DNA of 64,000 nucleotides from Isoetes taiwanensis (Eukaryota > Streptophyta > Lycopodiopsida > Isoetales > Isoetaceae): the NCBI GenBank assembly GCA_021234155.1, contig JAJEKV010000002.1:4721795-4785794 (forward strand), written 5' to 3'. This document shows positions 22,175 to 33,682 of the stretch, piece by piece. The first letter of the stretch is position 1. Every line of letters begins with the position of its first letter. The notes below the pieces were generated by a model that saw nothing but the letters and a program-made list of their open reading frames with translations, did not search any database and was not told the origin of the DNA. Position numbers and translations under genes: made by a program.

Positions 22175-23311
22175 AGAATGCAACCAGATACTAACAACTA
22201 GTAAAAGCAAGAACATGGATGCTAAAATGATGCATATTAAATCGTGATAGGCGGCCAAAAGAACAAGAGACGAAATAAAACTGCAGCAGACCAGAACTAG
22301 CAGGCCAAACAATGAGCACAAAGAGAGCTGATAAGGAAGGAAGGAAATGTGAAAGAATCTAAATAGGAAGATAGAAGGAAAAAGACAAACTAACTACTAA
22401 CTACTAACTACCTCTGTATTTCTAGCTTACTTTACCTTCTATTCTATGAAACGAAGGTAAACGTCATACCATAGCATTGTTTCTTCTTTAGAGCGAGAAA
22501 GTAAGGATCTTTATGCTGCTTTAAATTATGAGCAGAATCTTGAGCAGCTCCATTTTCCATAATATCATTATTTTAGTAATAGATGTGTTTGCGATCTTTT
22601 TTTCCTTGTATTTTCTCTTAGTTCTGCGTCTTCATCTAAACTAACATGATGGTAACACGTGCTTTCTAAGAAATTCTTGTGGAAGCACGTCCTTCCCCTG
22701 TTATGCCGAAATTGTGTTAGATCCTTAGATGTTAGAGCACGTCTTCTTTCTTCTTCTTGGAGCTATCCCAGTGACTCTAGATGAGAGAAACTTTGTTGAA
22801 TGCCATCACTGGACGCGCAATTAAACACCGCATAATATTCTTGAAACCTTAAATTCTGGAGTTCTTCAAGCTTCATGCACCTCGCTGATGTCGCCATCAA
22901 GAATTTTTTTGGAAGGCAGTTATATCCTCATCTAGAAGGCTTGTCCCTGTTTTTGGCTCATCAGATCTTTTAGTTGCAGCAAAGAGAGCTTGGGCCAGAT
23001 CCATCGCCCATTAAGGATACTAATTTCGTCCACATTATACATAGATGCATTTTTTTACTTCATGTTCTCTTCAGCACTTGATATCATGATAAATTTTACT
23101 GATTAAATCATTTTTGAGGGCGGAAATGCAGGAATATATATCGTCATGTTAAACAAGGCTAAGAGTGGTTTCACGTGTATGCTAGAGGGGGGGCCATGTT
23201 TTACCCTGTGTTAATTGGTAATTCGCGATGGCGTGCATGGTCCATGTAAAAGGGCAAACCATTTTACATGATAATGATGGGCCATTGTTGCATGTGAACC
23301 CAGCCTAAGGA
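22175..23311. other. No recognisable gene
   Basis: No coding region can be supported. There is a short CTAACTA repeat at about 22386-22410. The phrase TTTTACATGATAATGATGGG near 23263 echoes ATGTAAAAGGGCAAACCATT just before it, without a clear function. Confidence 0.5.
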
Positions 23312-23745
23312 TTGGAAATGGGAGAAAGCATACTGTCATCAAAAACAAGGCTAAGGATTGCAAAAGGAATGGAAAAAGACGTAGCTTATCTACATGATAA
23401 TTCTTCTAGAAGACATATCCATAGCCATTTAAGGCCCGCAATTATATTGCCAGATTCAAACTTTGAGCCTATTCCAAATTTTAGTCTGAGCAGATTGGTG
23501 AGCAATGAAAATAATCAAAAGGGCTCGTAACTATTGTCTCCCTTTTCCTCTTCAATCAGATCGACCACCATAGCTAGAGGATCAAAATGATTTGATCCAG
23601 TTTTTATTTATCGGCCTTCTAAAGCTCTGGCAAATTTAAAATCAATACAGAAATGTGATGTTTATGCATTTGAAATGTTTTGGAGCAGCTCTCTGACAAA
23701 CCAACTCTGCTCTGTGAAGGATCTATCACAAAGTTGGGATCTTCG
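23312..23745 (+). pseudogene. Receptor-like kinase fragment, catalytically dead
   Basis: Part of a plant receptor-like kinase domain. RLRIAKGMEKDVAYLHDNSS corresponds to the RL.IA.G.A.GL.YLH segment. RRHIHSHLRPAIILPDSNFE corresponds to the catalytic loop IVHRDLKPSNILLD.N, but HRD is replaced by HSH and the Asn by Ile, so it cannot be active. PNFSLSRLVSNENNQKG stands where DFGLA..V is expected. After a frame change and a gap, KCDVYAFEMFW (about 23650-23685) matches K.DVY.FG. N- and C-lobes are otherwise missing. A decayed fragment. Confidence 0.75.
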
Positions 23746-24221
23746 TATTTGATATGGTCTTGCTCGGAGGAGTGGTTATGGGAGGAAGAGAAAGAGAAAG
23801 AAAGTTAGAATGTTGTGCGACTTGTACCTGTTGTCATCAATGAGCAGGGTATTATCAACCCCAATCCAAACCTTGGGAATTGACCGTAAACCTTCCTCAA
23901 TTCCTTCAAGAAGAATGGGCTTACTCTTGATCGACAACCCTGTATCCGTGCATTCATCTTGGCTCTATACAAAAGGAAACTTTGAAGCAAATTCTGAAAT
24001 GCCAGGATTGCCAACTAAGTGCATGTTTTGTGCTGACATGCTAGACCATATTGCAATCTTGAACTTATTGAGGCATCAGGACATAAACTCTTTACAGCCC
24101 ATCCTTAAAATGATAGTCTTCAGTTTGTTCAGCTAATGCAAGACAACATTAGGTTCCTTCGCTGATGGTATATGCTCATTCTTGTCATACAACTTACCAA
24201 CAACATCGTTGAAGTAAAAAA
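23746..24221. other. No recognisable gene
   Basis: The 108-codon frame at 23810-24136 and the antisense frame at 23805-24014 overlap and match nothing I know. Between the receptor-kinase relic and the LINE tail no feature can be supported. Confidence 0.5.
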
Positions 24222-25214
24222 TTAGAATAGAATAGAATAGAATAGAATAGAATAGAATAGAAATTATTGTCCCTTGTGCCCTAAGGCCCCTGGACTGATG
24301 TAGCATGGGTGAGCTCCCTAAAGGGCGCCACTAGCACATCACGCTGGTTTATTGTAGCCTTTTCTGAAGGCTTCCTTGGTTTCTATTAGAGCCAGCACCC
24401 CGCTTTTTAATCAGCATCATGGCCGTGCAGTGGTGCGTCATTATCAATAAGCTTTTAGTTGAGCATTTTGTGGGTGTCTATGACTCACCTCTTGGGCAAT
24501 TCATATTAGAAGCCCTCTTTCTTTGTGTACCTCTCGATGCGTGATCATCATCTCCTGGATTGCGTCTGCCAGGTCTCGCATTGTTTCTGCCCTTATCATC
24601 AGGGTGTGTACTGGCTGACCCCATCTTATGTTTTTGTATTTGTCTCTGATGTCTCCGTACATTGGGCACTCATTAATCAGGTGATTCTCATCCTCAACTT
24701 TTCCAGTGTCACAGATTCTACATATCCAGTTGTCCTTTTCTACTCTTCTCCATCTGTCCTTTTCAATTCTTAGATCGTGGCTCCCCATCCTAAATCTCGC
24801 CAGGACATCTCTCCTAGCCTTCCCTAGCAGATTGTCTCGGTACATCTGTTGCCCTATCTGCTGTTCCGGATTGAAGATTGTCGTGAGCCAAAGTGTCTTG
24901 GGTCCGGTATGCTTATGCAGCCATGCTCGTGTAGCCTTGTCTGTCCAGTCTTCATTCCATTTCCCCTCGTTTACTAGATCACTCAGGTTCATTACCATTT
25001 CTCTAGTCCACATCGGTACATCCTTAAACCATCCACTGCTTATGTTGATGTGTGATTTTGCTGACTCGCTAATTGCAATACTTGACAGCTTTCCTGGGTG
25101 ACCCACTGCATTGTCTTTTATTAGGTATCTGATGGTCTTTTCCCATGCTCTCACCTCCATTGGTTTCTGTCTTGTCTCGTATATCATAAGTGTTAGCGGT
25201 GTGTGTGTCCGCAC
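24222..25214 (-). pseudogene. LINE 3' part: polyprotein C-terminus, 3' region and (ATTCT)n tail
   Basis: A 237-codon open frame on the minus strand (24501-25214) reads NLSDLVNEGKWNEDWTDKAT, RAWLHKHTGPKTLWLTTIFN, NLLGKARRDVLARFRMGSHD then WICRICDTGKVEDENHLINE followed by CPMYGDIRDKY. C-x2-C-x5-EDE-x-H-x4-CP-Y is the C-terminal zinc-like motif of jockey/RTE-like LINEs in plants, algae and animals. Sequence downstream (24500-24262) has no gene and ends in about eight copies of ATTCT on the minus strand (24222-24262), a usual LINE simple-repeat tail. The reverse transcriptase itself is missing: 5' truncation. A frame change separates the last few residues. Confidence 0.85.
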
Positions 25215-28200
25215 CTCTGAGGATCCCTTCCTGTTGGCCTCTTCTATTGACCTCTTCTACTCCTCCTAACGATAGGTGGAGACACGGGACTTGGACACTT
25301 CTCGAGCAAGTAAATACGATCTAACAATCAAAATAGCCATTCACACCATTCACAATTAAATCCATCAATATACACCCAAGGCTCCTCCCTTTAATCTTAT
25401 ATTCTTTTATATGTAATAACTAAGCAAAAGCCTATTTATACATCTAGCCATGCCCAAAATAGATGCATTGCTTAACTTTGTTTACCCATGTCTACCCTAG
25501 AATATCCCTCATCGAAGAGGATTACTTAGACCTTATAAAAACCTTTATATTCAATAAGCAACATTTTGGTATATTATTAAATTATAAAGCCTACAGATAT
25601 TGGGCTCTAATATCCCTTGCTGGACAGTTATAACAGGAGGACGAACTCAAAGGGTCGGATCTGGGAAGCCACTAGCTACACCGCAAGTAATAAAAACCAA
25701 AGATGGATCTTATAGAGCAAATGTGACATTCCCTACCAAATATACGACACTCGGTCGTACATCTCGCAGGAAATACCCCATCCAGCCCTTCGGCCGCATG
25801 GGCCCTCCGTCTATCCCGCACTCAAGGTATCCCTAGTGCAGGGAAGGGGACACGAAGGTGTCTTGCGCGCCCTTTCCCTATGGGCTCCTATACAACGGAA
25901 GCATAACATAACGTCAGCACTAATAACAATAATACATCTAACTACCTCGAAGGGTATCATATCTGCACATCCATAGATATAATAAAGATATCAACATGCC
26001 ATAAAACATGGGAGCTCCTACCCAGGCTCAGACTCATACGGGAAGTAGACTGACAGCTGGGTCACAAGATAGAGCAGACTGAGATATAACAATGGCGGGG
26101 CTAGCTATAGACAATGGCTAGGGTTGACCATTCCATCCGCCCCTCCTGTGCATACTTTGCAAACGGGCTAAATCAGGCTCTGGCATGACTATAGCCTGTC
26201 GAGCCCTATGGTATCACCCACTGGGACTACTCCGGTTGCATCTCTTCGGTCCGATGAGGTAGGAAGGGTTGCATCTCCCCTTCTCGAGGTCTAATGGCTC
26301 CATGGGCTGTTAGAGGATCATGACAGCACACGATCTGTACCTGATTGAACCTTCCAAAACAAGAGTCAGGCCAACACCTGCAACTCTTGAGAGGCAGGGC
26401 AACACCATTGCCCCAGGAGGTGTCGGACCTATACCCAGCCCACACGAAGTGGCCGACTAATGGCCTAGCCCGCTATGGATCCCCAGTAGCCGCGCTCAGC
26501 AGGGACCTCCCTCCACTTTGCCACTAGCCCCGTTGTTGCTATGACAATCCATAGCCCCCATAGCCGGGTGGGTTCCTATGCACAGGCCACAACTAATGGG
26601 AACTAAGGGGTCTAAAACTAGGAGGATCATCTGGATAATGGCTACTAGGTCTCTACCCCCCTTCCCAATACACAAGAGGTGCAAATATAAGATCAACCAA
26701 CAATGTACATCAACATAATATGATAATAATGAAGATAACATCTAATCTACCACATGAATCTACCTACTTGTTAGGGTTCCTTGCTTAGGTTTCAAAGCCT
26801 AGACTATGGGTTCTAGAAAGGCTCTACTAGCAAGAGAAGATACTAGCTCATCTGAAATTCTAGATTCCAGATGATCTACCATGAAACTACTCTAAATACC
26901 TGTTGTTGGCGTATGTGGAGCTATACACCAACAACCATCTGTTCTGTTTCTTGTTGCAGAAATCTTGATACCAATTGGTGTATGATGGAATGATCAGGCC
27001 GAACTGTATAATAACACCAAGAACTGAACTAAACTAATTATAATTGATACTCTAGTAGATGTCACAAAGAGCTATACTCCAACAAAGAGCAATTAGTGTA
27101 TGACAGAATAATTAAGTCGAACTGGATGATAACAACAAGTACTCTAACAGAATTAATTCCTTCTTTTCCAAACCAGAGCGAGACTTATATTCCATTCAAG
27201 AGCAATAATACATATAGATGGTCTTGTATGGTCACGACCTGTTTCTTGTAAATAAGAGGACTACCAGCTTCTCTAGCATATTTTAAAAAACATGGATCAA
27301 ATGGTCTTCAACAATTACAGTTATTTTATGCATGCTCCTAGTTTTTTGCAGCATAGTTCTTCAAAGTTCAAAATACATAAAAGACAACAAATCGATGATA
27401 AGTAACACCTTGCAAATATCTTCAACCTTCTTTACTTAAGCAGAAAATTGCTCCCCTGTTCACAAGCTATCAGAACGACCCAACGGCATGAGATGTTTAT
27501 CTGTAGACATATTCCCAGAATTACTTGAAATGTATGTAGACTGGCATATATTGTTTAAACCCTATAAGATTGTTCTTCATCTTCTATTGTCAAGGCTGAC
27601 TGAATACTGAATCTCCATAAATCTGTATGTGCAATTCAAACTCAGAAAAGAACATCAAGATTACAATATAATAATTTTTCTCTAAAATGATGACCGCACT
27701 CACAAGAGCTTCTCCTGAGCCGTGAATCATGCCTCTATTTTCTTCCCTTTATACCTCCAGACTTGGAATCCAATGAATCTCATGTGCAGTGCCTCTATCA
27801 TTGCCAAAATTACTTGCAGAATCGTCGTGAAGCACCGAGATGGCATAGAACATTGAAGAACGGTTTCCATCTTTAGCATCTTGGCTTGATCATAGCATTA
27901 GGGTTTGAGATTATGGTTTTGAAGCTATTCTTGGCCCATGCTGACTAGACATCTACATGTAGCAATAGGGTATGAAAAAATAAAATTTGTGAGGGAAAAC
28001 CATTGGGCTTAATGTCTAATGGATGAGAAAATACAGCATATATCCATTACATGGGCAGGGTGCAACCATGGGGCGTAAAAGGGAATATGGAAAAGGTAAA
28101 CAGAGCTCTGGCCTAATAATAATGGCGTGGTCCCTTGATGACCTATTTTTCTTTCTGTCAAAATTACTGCTCCAAATATAACAAGAACACTCATTAGCGA

Positions 28201-28950
28201 GTAGATGTTTCCTGCCTCTTTTTTGCATTTTCGTATTCAGTTCCCTTCATTCATGACTACTGCTGATAGTGGTGGGATAAGGATTGAAAAGATATGGATA
28301 TACATATGATCCTTTTGTGGCAAATCAAGCGACCTTTTGCAGGAATTGGTGACACAAAGGTAATTGCTTTAAGACTACTGCTTGTTAATTGCAGGAATGA
28401 AGAAAAAATAAATTATTTTAGCAAGATAATGTGGACAAGGAGGAACAGGAGATCATGGAGACATGAAGATAATCTAGCCAGCATGGACTCAATAATGACC
28501 TCACAACCATACCTGTTTCCCTTCAAAAGTGCTCCTTGAACTTAACAGCTCTGAAACTTCACCGACTTCTTGAGCTATTTACATCCAGTTCTTTTATCTT
28601 GTGAACTACTGCGTTGTTGAAGAAATGTTGTGTTCAGCTGGTGTCCTCCAATTTTAAGTCAATTGCTGCTTGGATTTCAAATAAGTCTCTGTTTTTCCCT
28701 GGAAAGTATAAGCGGGTGACTTGTACTAGGACCAAACATGTTATGTTGACCCCTTGTGGGTCAACACCTGCTCTAGACGAATTCCTCCAGCTTTTGGGAT
28801 CTCCATGACTTGGCGGTGAGTCGGGTGGTTCCTCCTCCTTCTGATGGATGCATTGCCTTGGGGCTGTCGAACTGAACTACGCCGCAATGAACGGTGATTG
28901 AAATGGAGTTCTGTGCGAAGAACAGGTCTCAAGGCAGGTGGAGCTGAAAA
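25215..28950. other. No recognisable gene
   Basis: About 3.7 kb. The stretch 25600-26560 is less AT-rich than its surroundings, but its open frames (25600-25836, 26227-26445, 26345-26527) overlap on both strands and match no family I know. From 26930 to 27150 a phrase like CCAATTGGTGTATGATGGAA recurs with changes near 27090 (CAATTAGTGTATGACAGAAT), a degenerate repeat. Nothing else can be supported. Confidence 0.5.
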
Positions 28951-28955
28951 GTGGC

Positions 28956-28985
28956 TTAGGGTTAGGGTTAGGGTTAGGGTTAGGG
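28956..28985. repeat. Short telomere-like run, TTAGGG x5
   Basis: Five perfect TTAGGG copies, followed at 28997 by GGGTTAGGG. Most plants use TTTAGGG at telomeres; TTAGGG is rarer. Five copies are too few to be a telomere, so this is an interstitial run or chance expansion of the AAACCCTAA-type promoter box. Confidence 0.8.
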
Positions 28986-29100
28986 TATACTTATGGGTTA
29001 GGGTTTCATGTCATTGCCACGTGGCTCCAATGGAATATCGCCATGTGGCAGGAGCCTAATAGGATAAGACCATGTGGAAATGGCCCTAAGCCTAAGGTTT

Positions 29101-29124
29101 GCTAAGTTATGTGAATAACTTAGC
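29101..29124. repeat. Perfect 10-bp-stem hairpin
   Basis: GCTAAGTTAT (29101-29110) and ATAACTTAGC (29115-29124) are exact inverse complements around the loop GTGA. It stands 13 bases left of the larger palindrome at 29138-29193. Confidence 0.9.
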
Positions 29125-29137
29125 CATGCTTACTTTA

Positions 29138-29193
29138 CCACCCCCCATGGTGTACAAGGCTACTTGAGTAGCCTTGTACACCATGGGGGGTGG
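29138..29193. repeat. Near-perfect palindrome, two 27-bp arms, 2-base loop
   Basis: The 27 bases at 29138-29164 (beginning CCACCCCCCATGGTGTACAA) are exactly complementary to 29167-29193, with only TG between. Such a tight perfect palindrome is unstable in cells unless recent or selected. It may be a fold-back element, a small-RNA precursor-like hairpin or an assembly fold-back. No target duplication was recognised. Confidence 0.92.
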
Positions 29194-29199
29194 CTTGTA

Positions 29200-30074
29200 T
29201 AGTGACATGGCCCAAAAATATACGTATTTATGGCATATATTTCTAGGGAACGTCACAACAAAACTCTGCGTAGGAGAGAGAAGTCGAATCTTACAAAAGG
29301 CCAATCGTTGGGGCTTCTTAAACAAGTCGGATTTGGGCAACAATGTCGAAAAAGAAAACAAAGGCGGCTTCCAGAGATGGTTTCAAGGCACTCAACAATT
29401 AGCAGCATTGAAAACGGATTAAGATGGCAAATTTCGAGCATGGAAATGGATCAAGGAATCATTCTTTAGTGTATAACATGGAAATCGATCAAGGAAGCGG
29501 GATTTAAAGGCTCAGCTATTCCTTATGGAGCTTTAAAACATAGACTACACTCCAATCAAAGCCTCACCTTAGTTCTTCAGATTGCGTCTGCTTCAAATTG
29601 GCTTGGTGTGCGCTTCCTTTGCTTCAAGCTTCTGGTACTGTAACTTTGCAAAGCTCTTCCTTAGTCTTATATAGGCTTTCTATGTGAAAAGAGACGCATC
29701 TAGTAGTCTATCCTGTTGCCAGACATCCTTCCAGATACCCATCCGGCTCGTTGCAGACCCCTGGCAGATCAAATCCTTATTTTTGTTGCATGTTAGATCG
29801 CAACAATAGCCACGAACCAAATTCACCCGATTTAAGGGTGCACTCACTTTGTCTTATTAATTAAGGTTTAAATAACCCTTATCTAATGTCTTACTATAAA
29901 ATGTTACCACTAACTTATACCCCATGGAAACATACCATGATCCCCAAGGTTGAGGCCTATTGGTCCCTAATTCACAACATCTTACGACACTCTATATCAT
30001 AGGTTTTCGGACAGACAACCCCTGATATTCTAGTGCAATTACGTTGGCAAATGCTTTTTTCAAAATTTTGGTTG

Positions 30075-30076
<2 letters not shown>
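29200..30076. other. No recognisable gene
   Basis: Open frames at 29174-29422 and 29230-29469 overlap in different frames and their products resemble nothing known. No other signal is seen before the microsatellite. Confidence 0.5.
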
Positions 30077-30128
<52 letters not shown>

Positions 30129-30137
30129 TATAGATAT

Positions 30138-30197
<60 letters not shown>

Positions 30198-30274
30198 GTA
30201 GGTAGGCAGGCAGGCAGGTAGGTAGGTAGGTAGGTAGGCAGGCAGGCAGGTAGGTAGGTAGGTAGGTAGGTAGG
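30077..30274. repeat. GATA / GGTA / GGCA microsatellite
   Basis: About 200 bases of tetranucleotide repeats: mainly GATA from 30077 to about 30196, then GGTA and GGCA blocks to 30274. An LTR element interrupts it at 30275; the same array resumes at 32971-33007 with GTAG then ATAG. The open frames across it are an artefact of the repeat. Confidence 0.95.
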
Positions 30275-30635
30275 TGTTAACCACCTAGTGGTTAACATTG
30301 TGCATGCACATGTTAGGTGCATGCACATTTTAGGTGTCATGTCGTGGCGCAGACTGACACTTGGCATGATTAGATTAACATAAGTGTAGGGATTAGATTT
30401 AGTTAGTGTAACGGCCTGATTTGCGGTCTACAAAGATATTAGGCAGGAGCCTCTTCGGATGTACTCGAGGTTTGATCTCATATTTGAAGAGCCTCATTTG
30501 GCCCACGTTCCCCTTCATTCTTTGTACATATTTTCTTGTCTTGTTCTTGTTTTGTGATCATGAGCATGGCAGCCTTGTAGCATCCGGCAGTCATGGATTT
30601 CTTCTGTGCAGTGGTGTATGCCAAGAATCTAAACA
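30275..30635 (+). repeat. 5' LTR of non-autonomous LTR element
   Basis: Begins TGTTAACCACCTAGTGGTTA (a palindrome) and ends AATCTAAACA, with the TG...CA ends of plant LTRs. It matches 32670-32970 along its length, apart from about 30 bases missing near the end of the right copy. The next bases, TTTGGCGCTGTTATGCCGGG (30636-30655), look like a primer-binding site of the TGGCGC...CCGGG kind seen in plant Ty3-type elements. Confidence 0.9.
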
Positions 30636-32009
30636 TTTGGCGCTGTTATGCCGGGTTGGCTCGTGATCACTTTCTTCTCCCCTTTGTTTCTTTTGTTGTC
30701 TTCTTTGCTCCAATTTTCCCCCCGTTTTGAAGACTTCTTGTATACTATTCTTTCCCACGTTGGGGTTTCCTTAGTTTGCCCAACCAAGTCGATTTGTGTA
30801 TCCGCTTGGAGGCCTTTGTTTTTCCAAACAGCTGATGATTCTGCCAGCTGATCAAATTTAATTTCGTCAATCTGTTCTCAAGACTCTGTTTTTCAAGTGC
30901 AGCAAGTACAGCTTTTGCGGTTCGGAGGATTTCGGAGTGGTGACAAGCCTCCTCTACGCAAGATTTTCAAAAAATCAAAAGTTTGATCCTCTTTTTCTCT
31001 TCTCTTCTTTGAATAAATGTCAAAATATCATGCTCCTTTTTCATTATCCTCTGTTTTTCTCTCAGCTTTATCAGAAATCGTGCTCTGGCACACCAAAAAT
31101 ATTCTCTTTCAATTCTTCTTCAGTTTATTTTTCGAGGGCCAGCACTCGGCTAGCCCCCTTTGAGCCCATATGTTCCAGTTCTGGCTGTTTAGTTTCAAGG
31201 TTTTCTTCTGCAATCTTCAAAGCCAGTATTTTGTCTCCATCGCTCCTGCACATACACGAGTTCCAGAAGTTTCTTGAGCTTATAACTTACCATAAGAGTT
31301 GGCGCAGATTCAAGCACCTTAAGCATCTGCAACACATAAACTTGTCTGCTTCCAGTATCTATTCTTATTCAAGTTTTTCAAGAGGGCCAGCACTGTGGCC
31401 AGCCCCCATCCATCTGCCCAAGCACATACAGGCTGCAACAAAAGTCTGTCTTCAAGCAAGCACGTTTATAAGTGAAATTTTTAAGCCTCAGGACATCTGC
31501 AAACAAGCAAATCTTTTCATCAGTTAAGAGTGAAAGATTAAATTCGAATATCTTTGTGGGGCACAGCACAGTCAAATCTTTCATCTATCTATCCAAAACG
31601 TGCAAAGATCGATCAAAGGCTAACCCATCTATTCAAGCTTTATCCCAAAGTGGAAGCAGCGATGATTTCTGGCTTTCCGACCTCACGCACGCATCAAAGT
31701 CCCGCTTTGGGTCAGCAAATCAAAACGGTATCTATCTATTCAAGCTCTTCCGTGAAGTTGAGGCTGACTTCCACGGCTCGATTCGAAACCGCCTTTTCCC
31801 GCCATCGGTTGTTTCTAAATTCGATTAAGCCAAAGGGAATTTGTGCCGCCATATCCGCCATTTCCTTCAAACCGGCCGCCATGGAAATAAGCTTACATTA
31901 CTCTTCTTCGAAGACCTCTTCTGCTCACTCTAGGGTTTTTTAGGCGAACGGCTATGATTTGGCCGCCTAAGATCTATGGTTCAGATCAGATATTGTTTTT
32001 AGGCTCACG

Positions 32010-32310
32010 ATGGCTCACGGGTCCACGCCACGGGCACAAGACTCTTTTGCGGGCTGATAACCGCCCACGGCCATGCCTCACGGCCCCACGCTTGCTCGCC
32101 CCACGCTCATGTTTCCACGCCCATGCCCACGCTCAAACTTTGACCCACGCTCTGTATTTTTGCCCACGATTGACCACGCAAATTGACCACGCTCCAGCCA
32201 CGCTTCAGCCACGCTCTTTATGCTCCCACGCTCACACTTTGCTTATGGCCACGCTTTTTGCTCAACATCCACGCTCTGCACAAATATTGTGACGCAGAGC
32301 CACGCTCTCC
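32010..32310 (+). repeat. CCACGCTC-rich tract in the LTR element
   Basis: The phrase CCACGC occurs more than ten times in 300 bases, often as CCACGCTC (for example 32094, 32183, 32198, 32211, 32227 and 32300). It lies between the main internal region and the 3' LTR. A low-complexity expansion, possibly a packaging or binding region; no function can be shown. Confidence 0.75.
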
Positions 32311-32669
32311 TATGGTCGATCACGGGGGACGCTTTTAAGGTGCTTACCTTTTGACGGCCCCATATAATCATTGTTTTGAAGATTTTTTCGTGAACTTTTG
32401 GGCAATATTTGTTCCAAGGACTTACCCATAATATAAGGGGATGGTCCTTATGTTTTTGGCCCAAGTTCCTATGATCCATGTTCTGCATCGACATTCATTC
32501 GGATCTTCTTCGTCATCAATGCCTTCATGAAGATCTTTCGGCGACACAACAAACCATTACCAGTACCATCCTTTTCGCCCCTAAAATTTTTTGGCACCGT
32601 GTTGTAATTGTCGGACTTGTCTTATAAAAGTCTGTACATGTGCTAAAAAAACTTTTAGGGGGGGGGCAG

Positions 32670-32970
32670 TGTTAACCACCTAGTGGTTAACATTGTGCAT
32701 GCACATGTTAGGTGCATGCACATGTTAGGTGTCAGTGGTGGCAGACTATAAGTGTAGGGATTAGATTTAGTTAGTGTACGGCTCAGATTTGCGGTCTACA
32801 CTATATTAGACTGGAGCCTCTTCAGATGTACTCAGGTTTGATCTCATATTTGGAGAGCCTCATTTGGCCACGTTCCCCTTCATTCTTTGTACATATTTTC
32901 TTGTCTTGTTCTTGTTTTGTGATCATGAGCATGGCAGCCTTGTAGCATCTGGCAGTCATGAATCCAAACA
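32670..32970 (+). repeat. 3' LTR of non-autonomous LTR element
   Basis: Right copy of the LTR at 30275-30635: starts TGTTAACCACCTAGTGGTTA and ends AATCCAAACA. Lacks about 30 bases present near the end of the left copy. The polypurine tract stands three bases before it and the GTAGG duplication just after it. Confidence 0.9.
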
Positions 32971-33007
32971 GTAGGTAGGTAGGTAGGTAGGTAGATAGAT
33001 AGATAGT

Positions 33008-33682
33008 ATTTTTACGTCATGCCACATTGGTTTTAAGGACCTTACCTAAGGGCCACTAAAATATCTAGGGATCGAGAGGATATTATTACGGCATCAAGCC
33101 TATAATAGAAAAAGATGGACCATTAAATATAAAGGAGGAACCTTTACATAAAGAATAGAATGTATATTAAGGTGGTTGTTGAAGCTAATAAAAGGAAAGC
33201 TCTTTATATTCACATATTTTTTGCTACATTTTTATCGCTATAGTTCGTGATCCATCCCTTCCTCGTGCATTTGGGGTGGTTGTTTCTAGCAGTCTCACAA
33301 ATAGGGCACCAAAGTTAGAGCTCCTAGCTATGGCAATGATATGTGTTCCAGAGGATCCTAGGCACTTTGTTTTTAGGATTGCCAGCCATATTTCTATTTT
33401 GTGAAAAACACTCAGTTGTTAATGAAATGAAATGACTAGATGTGTGTGTTAACCTTCAGGCCTTCTCTACGCCTTCTAGCCTCTAGATCGACCCGTATCC
33501 CTAATCGGTCCCTAGTTAGTCGGTCTACAGATCATGGTGTATTTTTTGGTTGAAAAAAAAAATAAAAATAAAAAATAAAAGCAAAAACCTGACCGCGATT
33601 TGTGTCTAAAAGGGAAAATTTGAAAATTTTAGTTTTGGCGTGTTATGGGATTTGTTCTATGTTTAATAATTTATATGTTATT
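33008..33682. other. No recognisable gene; low-complexity A-rich piece
   Basis: Between the two LTR elements. TATTTTTACGTCATGCC after the microsatellite could be the end of an older insertion. At 33553-33586 there is an A-rich run (AAAATAAAAATAAAAAATAA). Nothing coding is supported. Confidence 0.5.

Larger units (their letters stand above)
30275..32970 (+). mobile_element. Non-autonomous LTR retrotransposon (no gag-pol) inside a microsatellite
   Basis: Complete 2.7-kb element: 5' LTR 30275-30635, primer-binding site at 30636, polypurine tract AGGGGGGGGG (32657-32666) and 3' LTR 32670-32970. It is flanked by GTAGG on both sides (30270-30274 and 32971-32975). The 2-kb inside has no gag, protease, integrase or reverse transcriptase. 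The longest frame (30937-31527, 196 codons) matches nothing I know. It must therefore have moved with proteins of another element. Plus orientation follows from the primer site and purine tract. Confidence 0.88.

Noticed and set aside
29972-30367. 131-codon open frame rich in Tyr, Leu, Ser, Ile
   Set aside because: It is only the translation of the GATA/GGTA microsatellite.
30937-31527. 196-codon frame in the non-autonomous LTR element
   Set aside because: No gag or pol motif; Ser/Phe-rich low-complexity content and overlapping frames in other phases.
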